Source: Hanamia caeni
GTDB taxonomy: Bacteria; Bacteroidota; Bacteroidia; Chitinophagales; Chitinophagaceae
DNA length: 64,000 bases
Direction: 5' to 3'
Assembly (NCBI RefSeq): GCF_003721595.1
Contig: NZ_RJJR01000014.1
Location: 62,001-126,000, forward strand
Shown here one piece after another: positions 18,801 through 27,034 of the stretch. Numbering within the stretch: position 1 is the first letter of the stretch; each line of letters starts with the position of its first letter. The notes beneath the pieces are model-generated. The model saw nothing but the letters and a program-made list of their open reading frames with translations, ran no database searches and was not told the origin of the DNA. The translations under genes and the position numbers were made by a program.

Positions 18801-19231
18801 CTGCAGAACTGAGAAGCAGTAAAATGACTTTTGAGGGGGTAACTAAAATGGAAGGCTACAGTAAAGCAACTTTTGGTGGCAAAACATTTTTGATTATTCC
18901 TGCTGAAGGCTGGTTCAGAATTGACAGTATCGATCTTTCCGCAATCACAAAGGCATCTATAATGATGGGCTGGCAAAAGCCGCCGGTGGCAGGATATACT
19001 TTTGAAGTGCATCTTGATTCACCGACCGGACAAAAAATAGGGGAGTTTACTTTTGCCGGAAAAAATGGTCCTGCTCCAAAAGATGCAAAGCCGCAATTTG
19101 CTGTAATTACTTCATCCATTTCTCCTGTGAATGATGGAAAAATGCATAATATTTACATTGTAAGCAAGATTGCTGATCCGTCAGTTAAGGGCATGGCCGC
19201 GCTTTCATCAATTGAGTTTTTTGTGAAATAA
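15803..19231 (+). CDS. Multidomain lipoprotein: ThuA, PQQ-type sugar dehydrogenase, PKD, cytochrome c
   Basis: A 1142-residue fusion lipoprotein (lipobox FFFSC near residue 22). In order: a ThuA-like domain (about 30-245; KTAGFHHASIEDG, GVHAATDAGYHWGW); a GSDH/soluble-glucose-dehydrogenase beta-propeller (about 260-700; EEGLLGIQKDPNF, CCHTGGSIAFD, YVMGDRNPYRIS); a PKD-like domain (about 710-800); a class I cytochrome c domain with CKGCH at 878-882 and NWGEVAMAAHPEL as a possible Met ligand; and a C-terminal carbohydrate-binding-like beta domain (about 985-1142). It likely oxidises a sugar or sugar alcohol in the envelope and passes electrons to its own haem. Such fusions occur in Bacteroidota and Planctomycetes. 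The substrate is not shown. Confidence 0.87.
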   Translation: MKSLSRLLYLPAFAFLMFFFSCNKRSGKPKLLVFTKTAGFHHASIEDGVKAIFRLGQENNFDVDTTSNSAIFNEDSLKKYAAVVFLSTTDNTDVLMTNYEKNAFQRYIEAGGGFVGVHAATDAGYHWGWYTRLVGANFNGHPEQQTASLHIVDKENISTKGLPDPWVRKDEWYNFKNLNKDVHVLITIDEKSYKGGTNGDNHPMAWYHDFDGGRAWYTELGHTPESYTDPLFLKHLLGGIKYAMDDNRELNYSKVKTPTIPAEDRFTKTQLVEGTFFEPTEMTILPNLDILVAQRRGEIMMYNHATKKVKQVGYLDVYWRTQHTPGVNAEEGLLGIQKDPNFEKNHYVYMYYSPSDTSVNRLSRFTFENDTINPKSEKIILQLYEQREICCHTGGSIAFDKNNLLYVSTGDNTTPFNEPGKGFNTYGFAPLDDRPGFEHYDDRRSAGNTNDLRGKILRIKINDDGSYSIPDGNLFPKGKDSTRPEIYVMGDRNPYRISVDQKTGFLYWGEVGPDANNDSLATRGPRGYDELNQARKAGFFGWPFFIADNLPYRPYDYATGKSGEPFDPQRPVNNSRNNTGLQVLPPAQPAYIWYPYAESKDFPQVGSGGRTTMAGPVYYTDMFPDSTRYPDYYNGKLFFYDWIRNWIKVVTMLPNGDFDNMEPFMSDTKFNNISDMEVGPDGRLYVLEYGTGWFAKNDNAGLARLDFNSGNRAPKISSLTVDKTSGELPLQIIASVKAVDPDKDPVSYIWHIGNQIQKKTTDPTLQYTLDKIGDYAISVDVTDDKNASSSSNTVNVYAGNTAPVVNVLINGNKTFYFPGNPVKYNVDITDKDDSTIDPHNLLVHADYSDQKDKVASTQGHQVFEREMAGKTLMLSLDCKGCHKVDSKSVGPAFISVAQRYQKNKDATSVLAEKIIKGGSGNWGEVAMAAHPELKESDAKQIVSWILSLADSDKKSKSLPQSGSVDATMNQPARDNGVLTIYAAYTDNGGNNTKPLMGSGSAELRSSKMTFEGVTKMEGYSKATFGGKTFLIIPAEGWFRIDSIDLSAITKASIMMGWQKPPVAGYTFEVHLDSPTGQKIGEFTFAGKNGPAPKDAKPQFAVITSSISPVNDGKMHNIYIVSKIADPSVKGMAALSSIEFFVK

Positions 19232-19281
19232 TATCGGATGCACAGCAGTTTAATTTGCTATTGTAGTTAAGAGATTTTTTC

Positions 19282-19320
19282 GGGCTGGCAAACATAACAG
19301 GATTGCCAGCCCTTTTATTT
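19282..19320 (+). terminator. Rho-independent terminator after the ThuA fusion gene
   Basis: GGGCTGGCAA (19282-19291) and TTGCCAGCCC (19303-19312) form a perfect 10-bp stem with an 11-nt loop, followed by TTTTATTT. It lies 50 nt after the stop of the ThuA fusion gene and separates it from the ethanolamine-type cluster. Confidence 0.9.
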
Positions 19321-19461
19321 AAATCGACCAGGCAATTACGATTTCCAAAAAGCAACAAAATAGTGACTTAGGGAAAAAACTGTAATTTTTTTTACACACC
19401 AAAAAGAAATCGAATATATTAGCAAATACATATTCTTACACTTCATCGTAAAATTTTTACC

Positions 19462-20766
19462 TTGTCTTCATCGCCCAACGAATTAAAGCGCACACTGACG
19501 CCCGCCATGTTATGGGGCCTGGGTGTAGGTTATGTTATTTCAGGAATGTATTTTGGCTGGAACCTGGGCCTTGCCGAAGGCGGCACATTAGGCCTTGCTA
19601 TCGCTACTTTTTTTATCATCATCATGTATGTTACGTTCACTTTTAGCTATGCTGAGCTCGCATGCGCTATACCAAAAGCGGGTGGCGCATTTGACTATAC
19701 ATCCCGGGCGATGGGAAAAGATCTCGGCTTTCTTGGCGGCATGGCGCAGAATATAGAATTTATATTTGCGCCGCCGGCCATTGCGTTTGCTATTGGCGCA
19801 TATTTTAATTTATTTTTTCCTCAAATACCAATTCTTATAATTGCCATTTTTGCCTACATTCTTTTTACTGCTTTAAATATTTACGGAGTGAAGGCAGCAG
19901 CTATGTTTGAGCTTACAATTACCATTCTTGCCGTAGGCGAATTGTTGCTGTTTAGCGGCATTACTTTACCACATTTCGAGTTCAGCAATCTCCAGGAAAA
20001 TGCATTGCCAAATGGGTGGCGGGGCATTTTCGCTTCTATTCCTTTTGCGATATGGTTTTTCCTGGCTATTGAAGGCGTAGCAAACGTAGCCGAAGAAGCT
20101 ATCAATCCTCAAAGAACTATCCTGGTTGGTTTTGGTTCAGCGATTTTTACGCTGGTCATTTTATGCATTCTTACTTTCGCGAGCTCTGTTGGTGTTGCCG
20201 GCTGGCAAGCCATTGTTTATAAAGCAGACGGTACCATGTCTGATTCTCCATTGCCATTGGCCTTGTCGCATATTGTGGGCAATAATCACCTGCTATATCA
20301 CCTGCTGATTACCATTGGCCTTTTCGGCCTTATTGCTTCTTTCCATGGAATTATTCTTGCGGCAGGCAGATCGGTTTTTGAATTTGGCCGGGTGAAATTT
20401 GCGCCTGCTTTCATTGGCAGGGTCCATCCAAAATTCAAAACGCCTTCCAATGCATTACTGGTAAATATGGCAATCGGAATAATTGCGCTTCTTACCGGAA
20501 AGACTGCTGAAATCATCACTATATCTGTGTTTGGCGCGTTGACTTTGTATATTATTTCTATGATTTCTTTTTTTCAATTACGAAAAAAAGAACCTGAACT
20601 TGAGCGTCCATTTAAGGTGCCTGCTTATCCGCTTTTTCCAATCATCGCTTTGTTGCTGGCAATAATTTCTTTTATAGCTATGATGATTTTTAACTGGGAA
20701 CTTGCTATCGTATATTTTATATTTATGGGTATATGTTTTGGCGCTTTCAAAATCTTTAAAAAATAA
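19462..20766 (+). CDS. APC-family amino acid/ethanolamine permease
   Basis: A 434-residue cytoplasmic-membrane transporter with about 12 membrane segments. Its sequence resembles the ethanolamine permease branch of the APC superfamily: LGVGYVISGMYFGWNLGLAEGG in the first helix pair, AYAELACAIPKAGGAFDYTSRAMG-like wording in helix 2, and IEGVANVAEEAINPQR in the middle loop. The start is taken as TTG at 19462, because the N-terminal helix would be lost with the next Met. It is the first gene of a same-strand cluster with a glutamine-synthetase-like ligase 29 nt downstream, which supports import of the amine handled by that cluster. Ethanolamine is the best guess; another small amine is possible. 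Confidence 0.82.
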   Translation: MSSSPNELKRTLTPAMLWGLGVGYVISGMYFGWNLGLAEGGTLGLAIATFFIIIMYVTFTFSYAELACAIPKAGGAFDYTSRAMGKDLGFLGGMAQNIEFIFAPPAIAFAIGAYFNLFFPQIPILIIAIFAYILFTALNIYGVKAAAMFELTITILAVGELLLFSGITLPHFEFSNLQENALPNGWRGIFASIPFAIWFFLAIEGVANVAEEAINPQRTILVGFGSAIFTLVILCILTFASSVGVAGWQAIVYKADGTMSDSPLPLALSHIVGNNHLLYHLLITIGLFGLIASFHGIILAAGRSVFEFGRVKFAPAFIGRVHPKFKTPSNALLVNMAIGIIALLTGKTAEIITISVFGALTLYIISMISFFQLRKKEPELERPFKVPAYPLFPIIALLLAIISFIAMMIFNWELAIVYFIFMGICFGAFKIFKK

Positions 20767-20795
20767 TTTTCATTAAATGCTGTGAAATTAGTTTT

Positions 20796-22154
20796 ATGAA
20801 TACCAATGAAATTCTTCAGTATGTAAAAAATCATCCGTCTGGTAAAGTAAAAATTGCCCTGACAGACATAGACGGAATTTTGCGCGGAAAATATATTTCA
20901 ACAGAAAAGTTTCTTTCTGTAATAGAATCGTCAACAGGATTTTGCGATGTAATTTTTGGTTGGGATGCCAATGATGTGGCGTACGATAACGTAACCTACA
21001 CCGGCTGGCATACAGGTTATCCGGATGCTCCCGCAAAAATTGATATATCCACGTTTAGAAAAATTCCCTGGGAAAACGAACTTCCTTTCTTCCTTGGTGA
21101 AATGCTGGATAGCAGCTATAATCCCTCCCCGGTTTGCCCAAGGCAACTATTAAAGAAAGTTTTACATGATGCCGATGCAATGGGTTATCTCCCGGTTTTT
21201 TCCCAGGAATTTGAATGGTTTAATTTTAGGGAAACTCCTGATAGCGCTTGTGACAAACAATATAAAAATCTTATTCCGCTTAGCCCGGGAATGTTTGGCT
21301 ATTCTATTTTGCGGAGTTCTCTGAACAATCCTTTTTTTACTGACCTCTTTGATTCGCTTAAGAATTTTAATATTCCGCTGGAGGGATTACATACTGAAAC
21401 AGGCCCCGGAACATTTGAAGCAGCCATTACCTGTTCTGAAATTACAGAAGCTGCTGACCGGGCTGTATTGTTTAAAACGGCAATAAAGGAAATTGCTTAC
21501 AAACATGGGTTTATGGCGACTTTCATGGCTAAGATAAGTGAAAATTTACCCGGTTGTGGAGGACATGTTCATCAAAGCTTGTGGAACAAAGACAAACAGA
21601 AAAATTTGTTTTATGATTCGAACGGTTCAAATAATATGAGTGAATTGATGAAGCGTTATATTGCCGGTCAATTGTATTGCCTTCCTCAAATGCTGCCTAT
21701 GTTTGCTCCGCTGATTAATAGCTACAAGCGATTAGTAGAAGGTGCCTGGGCACCCACCACATTGACGTGGGGGATTGACAACAGAACGACAGCCTTACGC
21801 GCACTGGTCGCGTCTGAAAAATCATGCCGGTTGGAAACCAGAGTGATTGGCGCCGACGTAAATCCTTACCTGGCAATGGCTGCATCGCTGGCTTCGGGAT
21901 TATACGGAATAAAGCATGAACTTACATTAAACCAATTGGCAACGGCAGGAAATGGATATACCGATATTTCGAATGGTACAATTCCTACAACTTTGCATGA
22001 TGCAACACAAAAAATGAAACAGTCAGAAGCGGCCCGTGAAATGTTCGGTGAAAAATTTGTTGAACACTTTTGTCAAACACGCGAATGGGAATGGAAACAA
22101 CATTTAAAAGCCGTAACCGACTGGGAGTATAAGCGCTATTTTGAAATTATATAA
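20796..22154 (+). CDS. Glutamine-synthetase-family gamma-glutamylamide ligase (GlnA4/IpuC/PuuA-like)
   Basis: A 452-residue member of the glutamine synthetase fold that probably joins glutamate to an amine using ATP. The beta-grasp N-domain (about 1-110; VKIALTDIDGILRGKYI) is followed by the catalytic domain with metal-binding QEFEWF (Glu138, Glu140), TGPGTFEAA, GCGGHVHQS (His257, His259), NSYKRLVEGAWAPT, WGIDNRTTALR and RLETRVIGADVNPY. The Tyr-adenylylation loop of true GlnA is not seen. The neighbours (permease, iron alcohol dehydrogenase, class I amidase, aldehyde dehydrogenase) match a gamma-glutamylation catabolic route, not ammonium assimilation. The best guess is gamma-glutamyl-ethanolamide synthetase; a polyamine or other amino-alcohol substrate cannot be excluded. 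Confidence 0.82.
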   Translation: MNTNEILQYVKNHPSGKVKIALTDIDGILRGKYISTEKFLSVIESSTGFCDVIFGWDANDVAYDNVTYTGWHTGYPDAPAKIDISTFRKIPWENELPFFLGEMLDSSYNPSPVCPRQLLKKVLHDADAMGYLPVFSQEFEWFNFRETPDSACDKQYKNLIPLSPGMFGYSILRSSLNNPFFTDLFDSLKNFNIPLEGLHTETGPGTFEAAITCSEITEAADRAVLFKTAIKEIAYKHGFMATFMAKISENLPGCGGHVHQSLWNKDKQKNLFYDSNGSNNMSELMKRYIAGQLYCLPQMLPMFAPLINSYKRLVEGAWAPTTLTWGIDNRTTALRALVASEKSCRLETRVIGADVNPYLAMAASLASGLYGIKHELTLNQLATAGNGYTDISNGTIPTTLHDATQKMKQSEAAREMFGEKFVEHFCQTREWEWKQHLKAVTDWEYKRYFEII

Positions 22155-22207
22155 TCACTTCCTTTCAGAAGATAAAATTGTTTAAATAAATAAAAATAGA
22201 AATCGGA

Positions 22208-22215
22208 TAAATTTG
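22208..22215 (+). promoter_or_regulatory. Bacteroidota -7 promoter box inside the amino-alcohol cluster
   Basis: TAAATTTG matches the TAnnTTTG -7 consensus of the Bacteroidota primary sigma factor. It lies 77 nt before the alcohol dehydrogenase ATG in the only sizeable gap of the cluster. No convincing -33 TTG is at the usual distance. It would let the dehydrogenase, amidase and aldehyde dehydrogenase genes be expressed apart from the permease and ligase. Confidence 0.4.
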
Positions 22216-22291
22216 TTCTTTTACTGGAATGTTTGTACCTGAATCAATAGTTTATAGATATCTGCGCTCCAAACCCTCAAATCAATTTGCA

Positions 22292-23440
22292 ATGACTTAC
22301 GACCAAATTTGGCAATACAATTTTCCAACCAACATCCGCTTTGGACCGGGCTCCAGCAAAGAGTTAGGGGCCTATCTTATTAGTAATAATTTATCACATC
22401 CACTGGTTGTGACAGACAGCACCATCATTCAACTGGATTTTTTTAAAGAGATTATTAATCACCTGAAAAACAAAAATATTTCTGTGGAAGTGTTTTCAGA
22501 CATTCATAAAAATCCGGTTAAATCTGATGTGTACAGGGGAACAGAGGTTTATGATGAAACCAAAAGAGATTCGGTTATCGGCATTGGCGGAGGCGCTTCT
22601 CTTGACGTGGCAAGGGCCATTGTGCTGCGGGTAAACCATCGTGAAGATCTTTTTAAATATGACGACCTAGTGGGTGGAGATATTTATGTCACCAATGATG
22701 TACCTCATTTTATTACCATTCCTACTACGGCGGGCACCGGCAGCGAAGTTGGAAGAAGTGCAATTATAGCAGATGATGAAACCCATCAGAAGAAAATTCT
22801 TTTCTCTCCTAAGCTAATGGCTAAAATCGTGTATGCCGATCCGTTACTAACGATGGATTTGCCACCATTTATTACTGCTGCAACCGGCATGGATGCACTC
22901 ACACACAATATGGAAGCGTTTGTTGCCAAAATGTATCATCCCATGTGTGATGGAATTGCTTTGGAAGGGATATCGCTGATTAGCCAATCGTTGGAGAAGG
23001 CAGTAAACCGTCCCGATCTGGAATCAAGAAGTAAAATGCTGATTGCTTCGCTGATGGGTGCCGTGGCTTTTCAAAAAGGCCTGGGCGTTGTTCATTCACT
23101 CGCCCATCCGTTGTCTTCCTTACTCGACACGCATCATGGCCTGGCCAATGCCGTAAATATTCCTTATGGGATGCAATTTAATATTTCCGGGTTTGAAGAT
23201 AAATTCCGGCGAATTGCGCGAACTTTAAACCTGGAAGAAGAAAGTGGTGAAGCAGTAGTGAAATACCTGTTTGAATTAAATTCTAAAATCAATGTTCCGC
23301 ATCATTTGCGTGAAATAGGAGTAAGGGAAGAGCATATTGAAACACTGGCAGATTTGGCCATTGCTGATTTTGCGCATCCAAATAATCCAAAGCCTGTAAG
23401 CCGGGAAAACTTTAAGCAGCTTTATTCAGAAGCATTGTAA
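22292..23440 (+). CDS. Iron-containing alcohol dehydrogenase (group III)
   Basis: From ATG at 22292 the protein has 382 residues, the usual length for this family, and begins like others of it (YDQIWQYNFPTNIRFGPGS). An in-frame start at 22229 would add 21 residues with no family match. The NAD(P)-binding GIGGGASLDVARA and the metal ligands Asp201, His205 (GMDALTHNMEAF), His268 (VVHSLAHPLSS) and His282 (THHGLANA) are present. It takes the place where polyamine clusters have the oxidase PuuB, so the gamma-glutamylated substrate probably carries a hydroxyl group that is oxidised to an aldehyde. It ends 4 nt before the amidase gene. Confidence 0.9.
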   Translation: MTYDQIWQYNFPTNIRFGPGSSKELGAYLISNNLSHPLVVTDSTIIQLDFFKEIINHLKNKNISVEVFSDIHKNPVKSDVYRGTEVYDETKRDSVIGIGGGASLDVARAIVLRVNHREDLFKYDDLVGGDIYVTNDVPHFITIPTTAGTGSEVGRSAIIADDETHQKKILFSPKLMAKIVYADPLLTMDLPPFITAATGMDALTHNMEAFVAKMYHPMCDGIALEGISLISQSLEKAVNRPDLESRSKMLIASLMGAVAFQKGLGVVHSLAHPLSSLLDTHHGLANAVNIPYGMQFNISGFEDKFRRIARTLNLEEESGEAVVKYLFELNSKINVPHHLREIGVREEHIETLADLAIADFAHPNNPKPVSRENFKQLYSEAL

Positions 23441-23444
23441 GAAA

Positions 23445-24149
23445 ATGAAAAAAATTATTATTGGAATAAGTGAAGGTTTGAATTATTCAAAATATGAAGA
23501 TTGGATAAAGAAAGAACCTGACGTAGCCGTAATCATGCTCAGTTACCGTCTTGATAATTTCAGTGAAATAGAAAAGTGCGATGGAATTATTCTTAGCGGT
23601 GGATGTGATATAAATCCTGTATTGTACCACCAGCCCGGATTTCTTCCCTTTTCGGATCCCAATGAAATCGACGAAAAAAGAGACGAGTTTGAGTGGAAAA
23701 TAGTGCAACATACAGAAGAAAAACAAAAGCCTCTCTTGGGCATTTGCCGCGGATTGCAATTTGTAAATGTGTATTTTGGCGGCATTCTATTACCGGACAT
23801 TCCTTCCTTTGGAAAATTCAATCATAATAAATTTGAAGAAGGCAAAGACAGGCATCATAATGTGATGGTAGATACCAATTCACTTTTATACAAAATAACC
23901 GGCGAGCAAAGCGGCATGGTGAACAGTGCCCATCATCAAAGCGTGGATATTCCGGGAGAAGGATTGGTGGCGAACGCTGTATCCGCAGACGGAATTATCG
24001 AAGGAATGGAAAGACGATATCCTGAAGGAAAATCTTACCTGATGCTGGTTCAGTGGCATCCTGAACGAATGATAAACCAGGAAAGTAGTTTTGTAAAAAA
24101 AGTAAAGCAAAGCTTTATGGACGCCTCACGGCAATTTGCTAATAAATAA
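23445..24149 (+). CDS. Class I glutamine-amidotransferase-like gamma-glutamyl hydrolase (PuuD-like)
   Basis: A 234-residue cytoplasmic hydrolase of the peptidase C26/PuuD family. The nucleophile is Cys101 in LLGICRGLQFVN and the rest of the triad is His205 and Glu207 in QWHPERM. The oxyanion-type GGCDINP and the internal HHNVMVD and NSAHHQSVDIPG stretches are typical. It would split the gamma-glutamyl amide at the end of the pathway, returning glutamate and, for ethanolamine, glycine. It is packed between the alcohol and aldehyde dehydrogenases with gaps of 4 and 3 nt, so the three are certainly co-translated. Confidence 0.87.
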   Translation: MKKIIIGISEGLNYSKYEDWIKKEPDVAVIMLSYRLDNFSEIEKCDGIILSGGCDINPVLYHQPGFLPFSDPNEIDEKRDEFEWKIVQHTEEKQKPLLGICRGLQFVNVYFGGILLPDIPSFGKFNHNKFEEGKDRHHNVMVDTNSLLYKITGEQSGMVNSAHHQSVDIPGEGLVANAVSADGIIEGMERRYPEGKSYLMLVQWHPERMINQESSFVKKVKQSFMDASRQFANK

Positions 24150-24152
24150 TTT

Positions 24153-25517
24153 ATGAAAATATTCAATCCGGCCACTGAGGAATTAATTCAGGAAATGGCA
24201 GAAGATGATAAGCTTTCTGTTGAAAAAAAATATGAGGATTTGCATGCCGCGCAACCCGCCTGGAGAAGAATTCCTTTGAAAGAAAGGATTACAATTCTTC
24301 AGAGATTTTCTGAATTGCTTGAAGAAAACCTGGAGCAAATTGCTTTGATATTAACGCAAGAAATCGGGAAGCCTCTCCAGCAATCGCGTAATGAAATCAA
24401 AGGCGGCATTGCCCGCATCCAATGGCTTACAGGCAATGCAGAAAAATATTTGTCGGATGAGATAATGAAATCAGAAAAAGGTTTGGAAGAAAAAATTTCT
24501 TATGAACCGTTGGGCGTTATTTGCAATATCTCTGCATGGAACTATCCTTATCTCGTTGGTATCAATGTTTTTGTTCCTGCATTGCTTGCGGGGAATGCAG
24601 TAATGTATAAGCCGTCTGAATACGCGGTTCTCACCGGTCTTGCCATACAGGATTTGCTACAACAGTCAGGCGTACACGAAAATATTTTCAAGGTGGCCGT
24701 TGGGGGAAAAGAAGTGGGAGAATTGCTTTTGCAACTTCCCTTTGATGGTTATTTTTTCACCGGCTCTTACCAAACAGGAAAATACATTTATGAAAAAGTA
24801 GCGCCTAAAATGGTACCCTGCCAATGCGAATTAGGCGGTAAAGATCCTTTGTATGTAACAGATGATATTTCAGATGTAAAAGCGGTTGCTGCTGCCACTG
24901 CCGATGGCGCCTTTTACAATAATGGCCAGAGTTGCTGTTCGGTAGAGAGGATTTATGTGCATGAAAAAAAATACGACCAATATGTCGACGAATTTGTTAA
25001 CGAAGTGAAATCATATAAAGCTGGCCTTCCGCTTGAAGAGGGCGTTTATATCGGTCCACTCACCCGGAAAGAACAATTGAATACAATTGAACAACAGGTA
25101 AAAGATGCCGTAGAAAAAGGCGCGCAGATAAAAACTGGTGGGAAAAAAATTGAAGGCAAGGGTTATTATTTCGAGCCAACTGTGCTCACCGATGTAAACC
25201 ACACGATGAGTGTGATGAAAGAAGAATCTTTCGGGCCTGTGATAGGAATTATGAAAGTGAAAGATGATGAAGAAGCCGTCCAGTTGATGCGCGATACCGA
25301 ATATGGTTTAACTGCGTCGGTGTATGGCAACAGTAAGGAACGGGCAGAAAAAATATTAGAACAAATCGATGCCGGCACCGGCTACTGGAATTGTTGTGAT
25401 CGCGTTAGCGCTGCTTTACCCTGGGGCGGCAGAAAACATTCTGGCATTGGCGTGACGCTTTCCCATGCCGGGTTGAGAGCCTTTACGAGGCCGAAAGCTT
25501 ATCATTTGAAAGGATAA
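24153..25517 (+). CDS. NAD(P)-dependent aldehyde dehydrogenase
   Basis: A 454-residue aldehyde dehydrogenase. The cofactor domain has ICNISAWNYPYLVGINVF and GNAVMYKPSE; the general-base Glu is in CQCELGGKDPLYV, and the catalytic Cys261 is in NNGQSCCSVERIYV. The C-terminal part has KEESFGPVIGIMKV and PWGGRKHSGIG. In this cluster it would oxidise the gamma-glutamyl-aminoaldehyde made by the iron alcohol dehydrogenase to the acid before the amidase acts. It is about 20-40 residues shorter at the N-terminus than many class members, as in the succinate-semialdehyde-like subgroup. A dispersed repeat lies 19 nt downstream. Confidence 0.9.
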   Translation: MKIFNPATEELIQEMAEDDKLSVEKKYEDLHAAQPAWRRIPLKERITILQRFSELLEENLEQIALILTQEIGKPLQQSRNEIKGGIARIQWLTGNAEKYLSDEIMKSEKGLEEKISYEPLGVICNISAWNYPYLVGINVFVPALLAGNAVMYKPSEYAVLTGLAIQDLLQQSGVHENIFKVAVGGKEVGELLLQLPFDGYFFTGSYQTGKYIYEKVAPKMVPCQCELGGKDPLYVTDDISDVKAVAAATADGAFYNNGQSCCSVERIYVHEKKYDQYVDEFVNEVKSYKAGLPLEEGVYIGPLTRKEQLNTIEQQVKDAVEKGAQIKTGGKKIEGKGYYFEPTVLTDVNHTMSVMKEESFGPVIGIMKVKDDEEAVQLMRDTEYGLTASVYGNSKERAEKILEQIDAGTGYWNCCDRVSAALPWGGRKHSGIGVTLSHAGLRAFTRPKAYHLKG

Positions 25518-25535
25518 CCGGTCAAATCAATTGTT

Positions 25536-25570
25536 GCAGTAAAGCAATAAATAATTAAAGATTTTATTTA
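25536..25570 (+). repeat. Dispersed intergenic AT-rich element, copy 5
   Basis: GCAGTAAAGCAATAAATA, spacer, AAGATTTTATTTAATT. It fills the 57-bp gap between the convergent aldehyde dehydrogenase and FAD oxidoreductase genes. Confidence 0.72.
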
Positions 25571-25574
25571 ATTA

Positions 25575-26957
25575 TTAACTTTCTGTATTTACTGATTTGT
25601 TTTGATGTTCGTTTGATATTACTGTCCTGCCATTCATCGCATTATTTTGAATTAAGTCATCTACTTTCTGGCAGGTTCTCCAATAAACATCTTCCATAAA
25701 CCGGTGGCCAAATTCACCATTTCGGCCAATGCTTAAGAGATTATCAATATTAGTAGATTTCTCAAACTGCTGACGCTCTTTTTCATATTTATTTAAAAAA
25801 ACAGGATAGGAAAAGCCGGTCCGTAACACATCTCCGCCAAGAAATTTTTCTTTAATCCCGGGCAATACCCGCTCTAAATTTTCCAGGCATAGGGCAATTA
25901 GCTTATCGTCTTCCATTGTCCAGAACGGTTCGTCTTTTGTGCAACCTATATCAGCAGTAATGATTGATTTTCCTTCAGGCGCCATCCATGGCATGGATCG
26001 GGTAACCTCCGTGAGGCGAAAAAACGGTAAATCTTTTTCAGGAAACCACTCGACAGTGTCTGGCAAAAATCTTCGCCCTTCCAGGCGCAGATTGATAAAG
26101 ATCATTGGCCGAAATTTAAACTCTTTGGCATAATCCAATACATGGCTTCCTTTTACCATCTGGGCAAGAATATTGGCAGGTGCAGTACTGATTACGGCTG
26201 AAACAGGTTTTATTTCATCATTTACTTTAATGGCCGTTACTTTTCCGTTTTCAACCATAATTTCTTTTACCGGCGAATTCAACATGATTGAATCCTCTAT
26301 CCCTTCCATCAGTTTTTCGCATATGGTTGATACGCCATGATTTGGATAAACGTGCCATACGGAAGGCATTTCCGGTTTTTCGCGGTTATACCCACAAGCT
26401 ACGGCGCGGCCTGAAAGGACGCTTGCCATTTTTAAATAAAGAGTTTGTAAAATACTTCCCGGCAGACTTTCTCCGACGGCCGGAGACAATTCATCAGCCG
26501 GAACTCCTGACCACGCTTCAATAAGGGGTAGCGCAACCTGATCCGCTAAGGCCTGTCCATAATTTTTTCTAAACCATTCCGCAGCGGAAGCTGGAGGATT
26601 AGAGGCACCAATTTGGTTTAATTTGCTTTTGATAAAGCTTAATGACATCTGTGGTATCTCTATCAACCCGAAGGGATAATTATAGCTTTTCCCTTTTAGC
26701 CATACGGCTTCTCCATAATGTTTTACTACGCGGCATTGGTCGCCGATTCCTACCGCATTTGCAAGCCGGTTTGTTATAAAATGAGCGCCAAAATCATGTG
26801 TGAAACCATCTTTGTCTTTAAAGCTGGAAGCCAGCCCGGCAACTTTATTGCTGGCTTCATAAACTTCAAAAGGAATATCTCTTTTTTTAAGGCGGCTGGC
26901 GGCAGTTAATCCTGCAAGCCCTGCTCCCAATATTGCGATAGGTTTAGCTAAATTCAT
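25575..26957 (-). CDS. FAD-dependent amine-oxidase/protoporphyrinogen-oxidase-family protein
   Basis: A 460-residue flavoprotein of the NAD(P)-binding Rossmann/amino-oxidase fold. The N-terminal dinucleotide site is AILGAGLAGLTAASRLKKR followed by the acidic VYEAS, and the next motif GLASSFKDKDGFTHDFGAH is typical of the protoporphyrinogen oxidase and desaturase branch. The C-terminal FAD motif is around LLSIGRNGEFGHRFMEDVYW. It converges on the aldehyde dehydrogenase gene and is not in that operon. It lies 55 nt downstream of a methyltransferase gene on the same strand, so a role in polysaccharide or lipid modification is as likely as any. It is not a PuuB-type (DAO-fold) oxidase. Confidence 0.8.
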   Translation of the reverse strand: MNLAKPIAILGAGLAGLTAASRLKKRDIPFEVYEASNKVAGLASSFKDKDGFTHDFGAHFITNRLANAVGIGDQCRVVKHYGEAVWLKGKSYNYPFGLIEIPQMSLSFIKSKLNQIGASNPPASAAEWFRKNYGQALADQVALPLIEAWSGVPADELSPAVGESLPGSILQTLYLKMASVLSGRAVACGYNREKPEMPSVWHVYPNHGVSTICEKLMEGIEDSIMLNSPVKEIMVENGKVTAIKVNDEIKPVSAVISTAPANILAQMVKGSHVLDYAKEFKFRPMIFINLRLEGRRFLPDTVEWFPEKDLPFFRLTEVTRSMPWMAPEGKSIITADIGCTKDEPFWTMEDDKLIALCLENLERVLPGIKEKFLGGDVLRTGFSYPVFLNKYEKERQQFEKSTNIDNLLSIGRNGEFGHRFMEDVYWRTCQKVDDLIQNNAMNGRTVISNEHQNKSVNTES

Positions 26958-27034
26958 GGTTTATATTTTTTGATTATATTTTTTAATAAAAATTAATGAA
27001 CAGGTGCATACTAAAGAACAACTCTGGAAAAACG

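Noticed and set aside
25575..26957. FAD oxidoreductase as the PuuB-type step of the amino-alcohol cluster
   Set aside because: It is on the opposite strand, converges on the cluster, and belongs to the protoporphyrinogen-oxidase branch instead of the PuuB (DAO) fold; the iron alcohol dehydrogenase fills the oxidation step.
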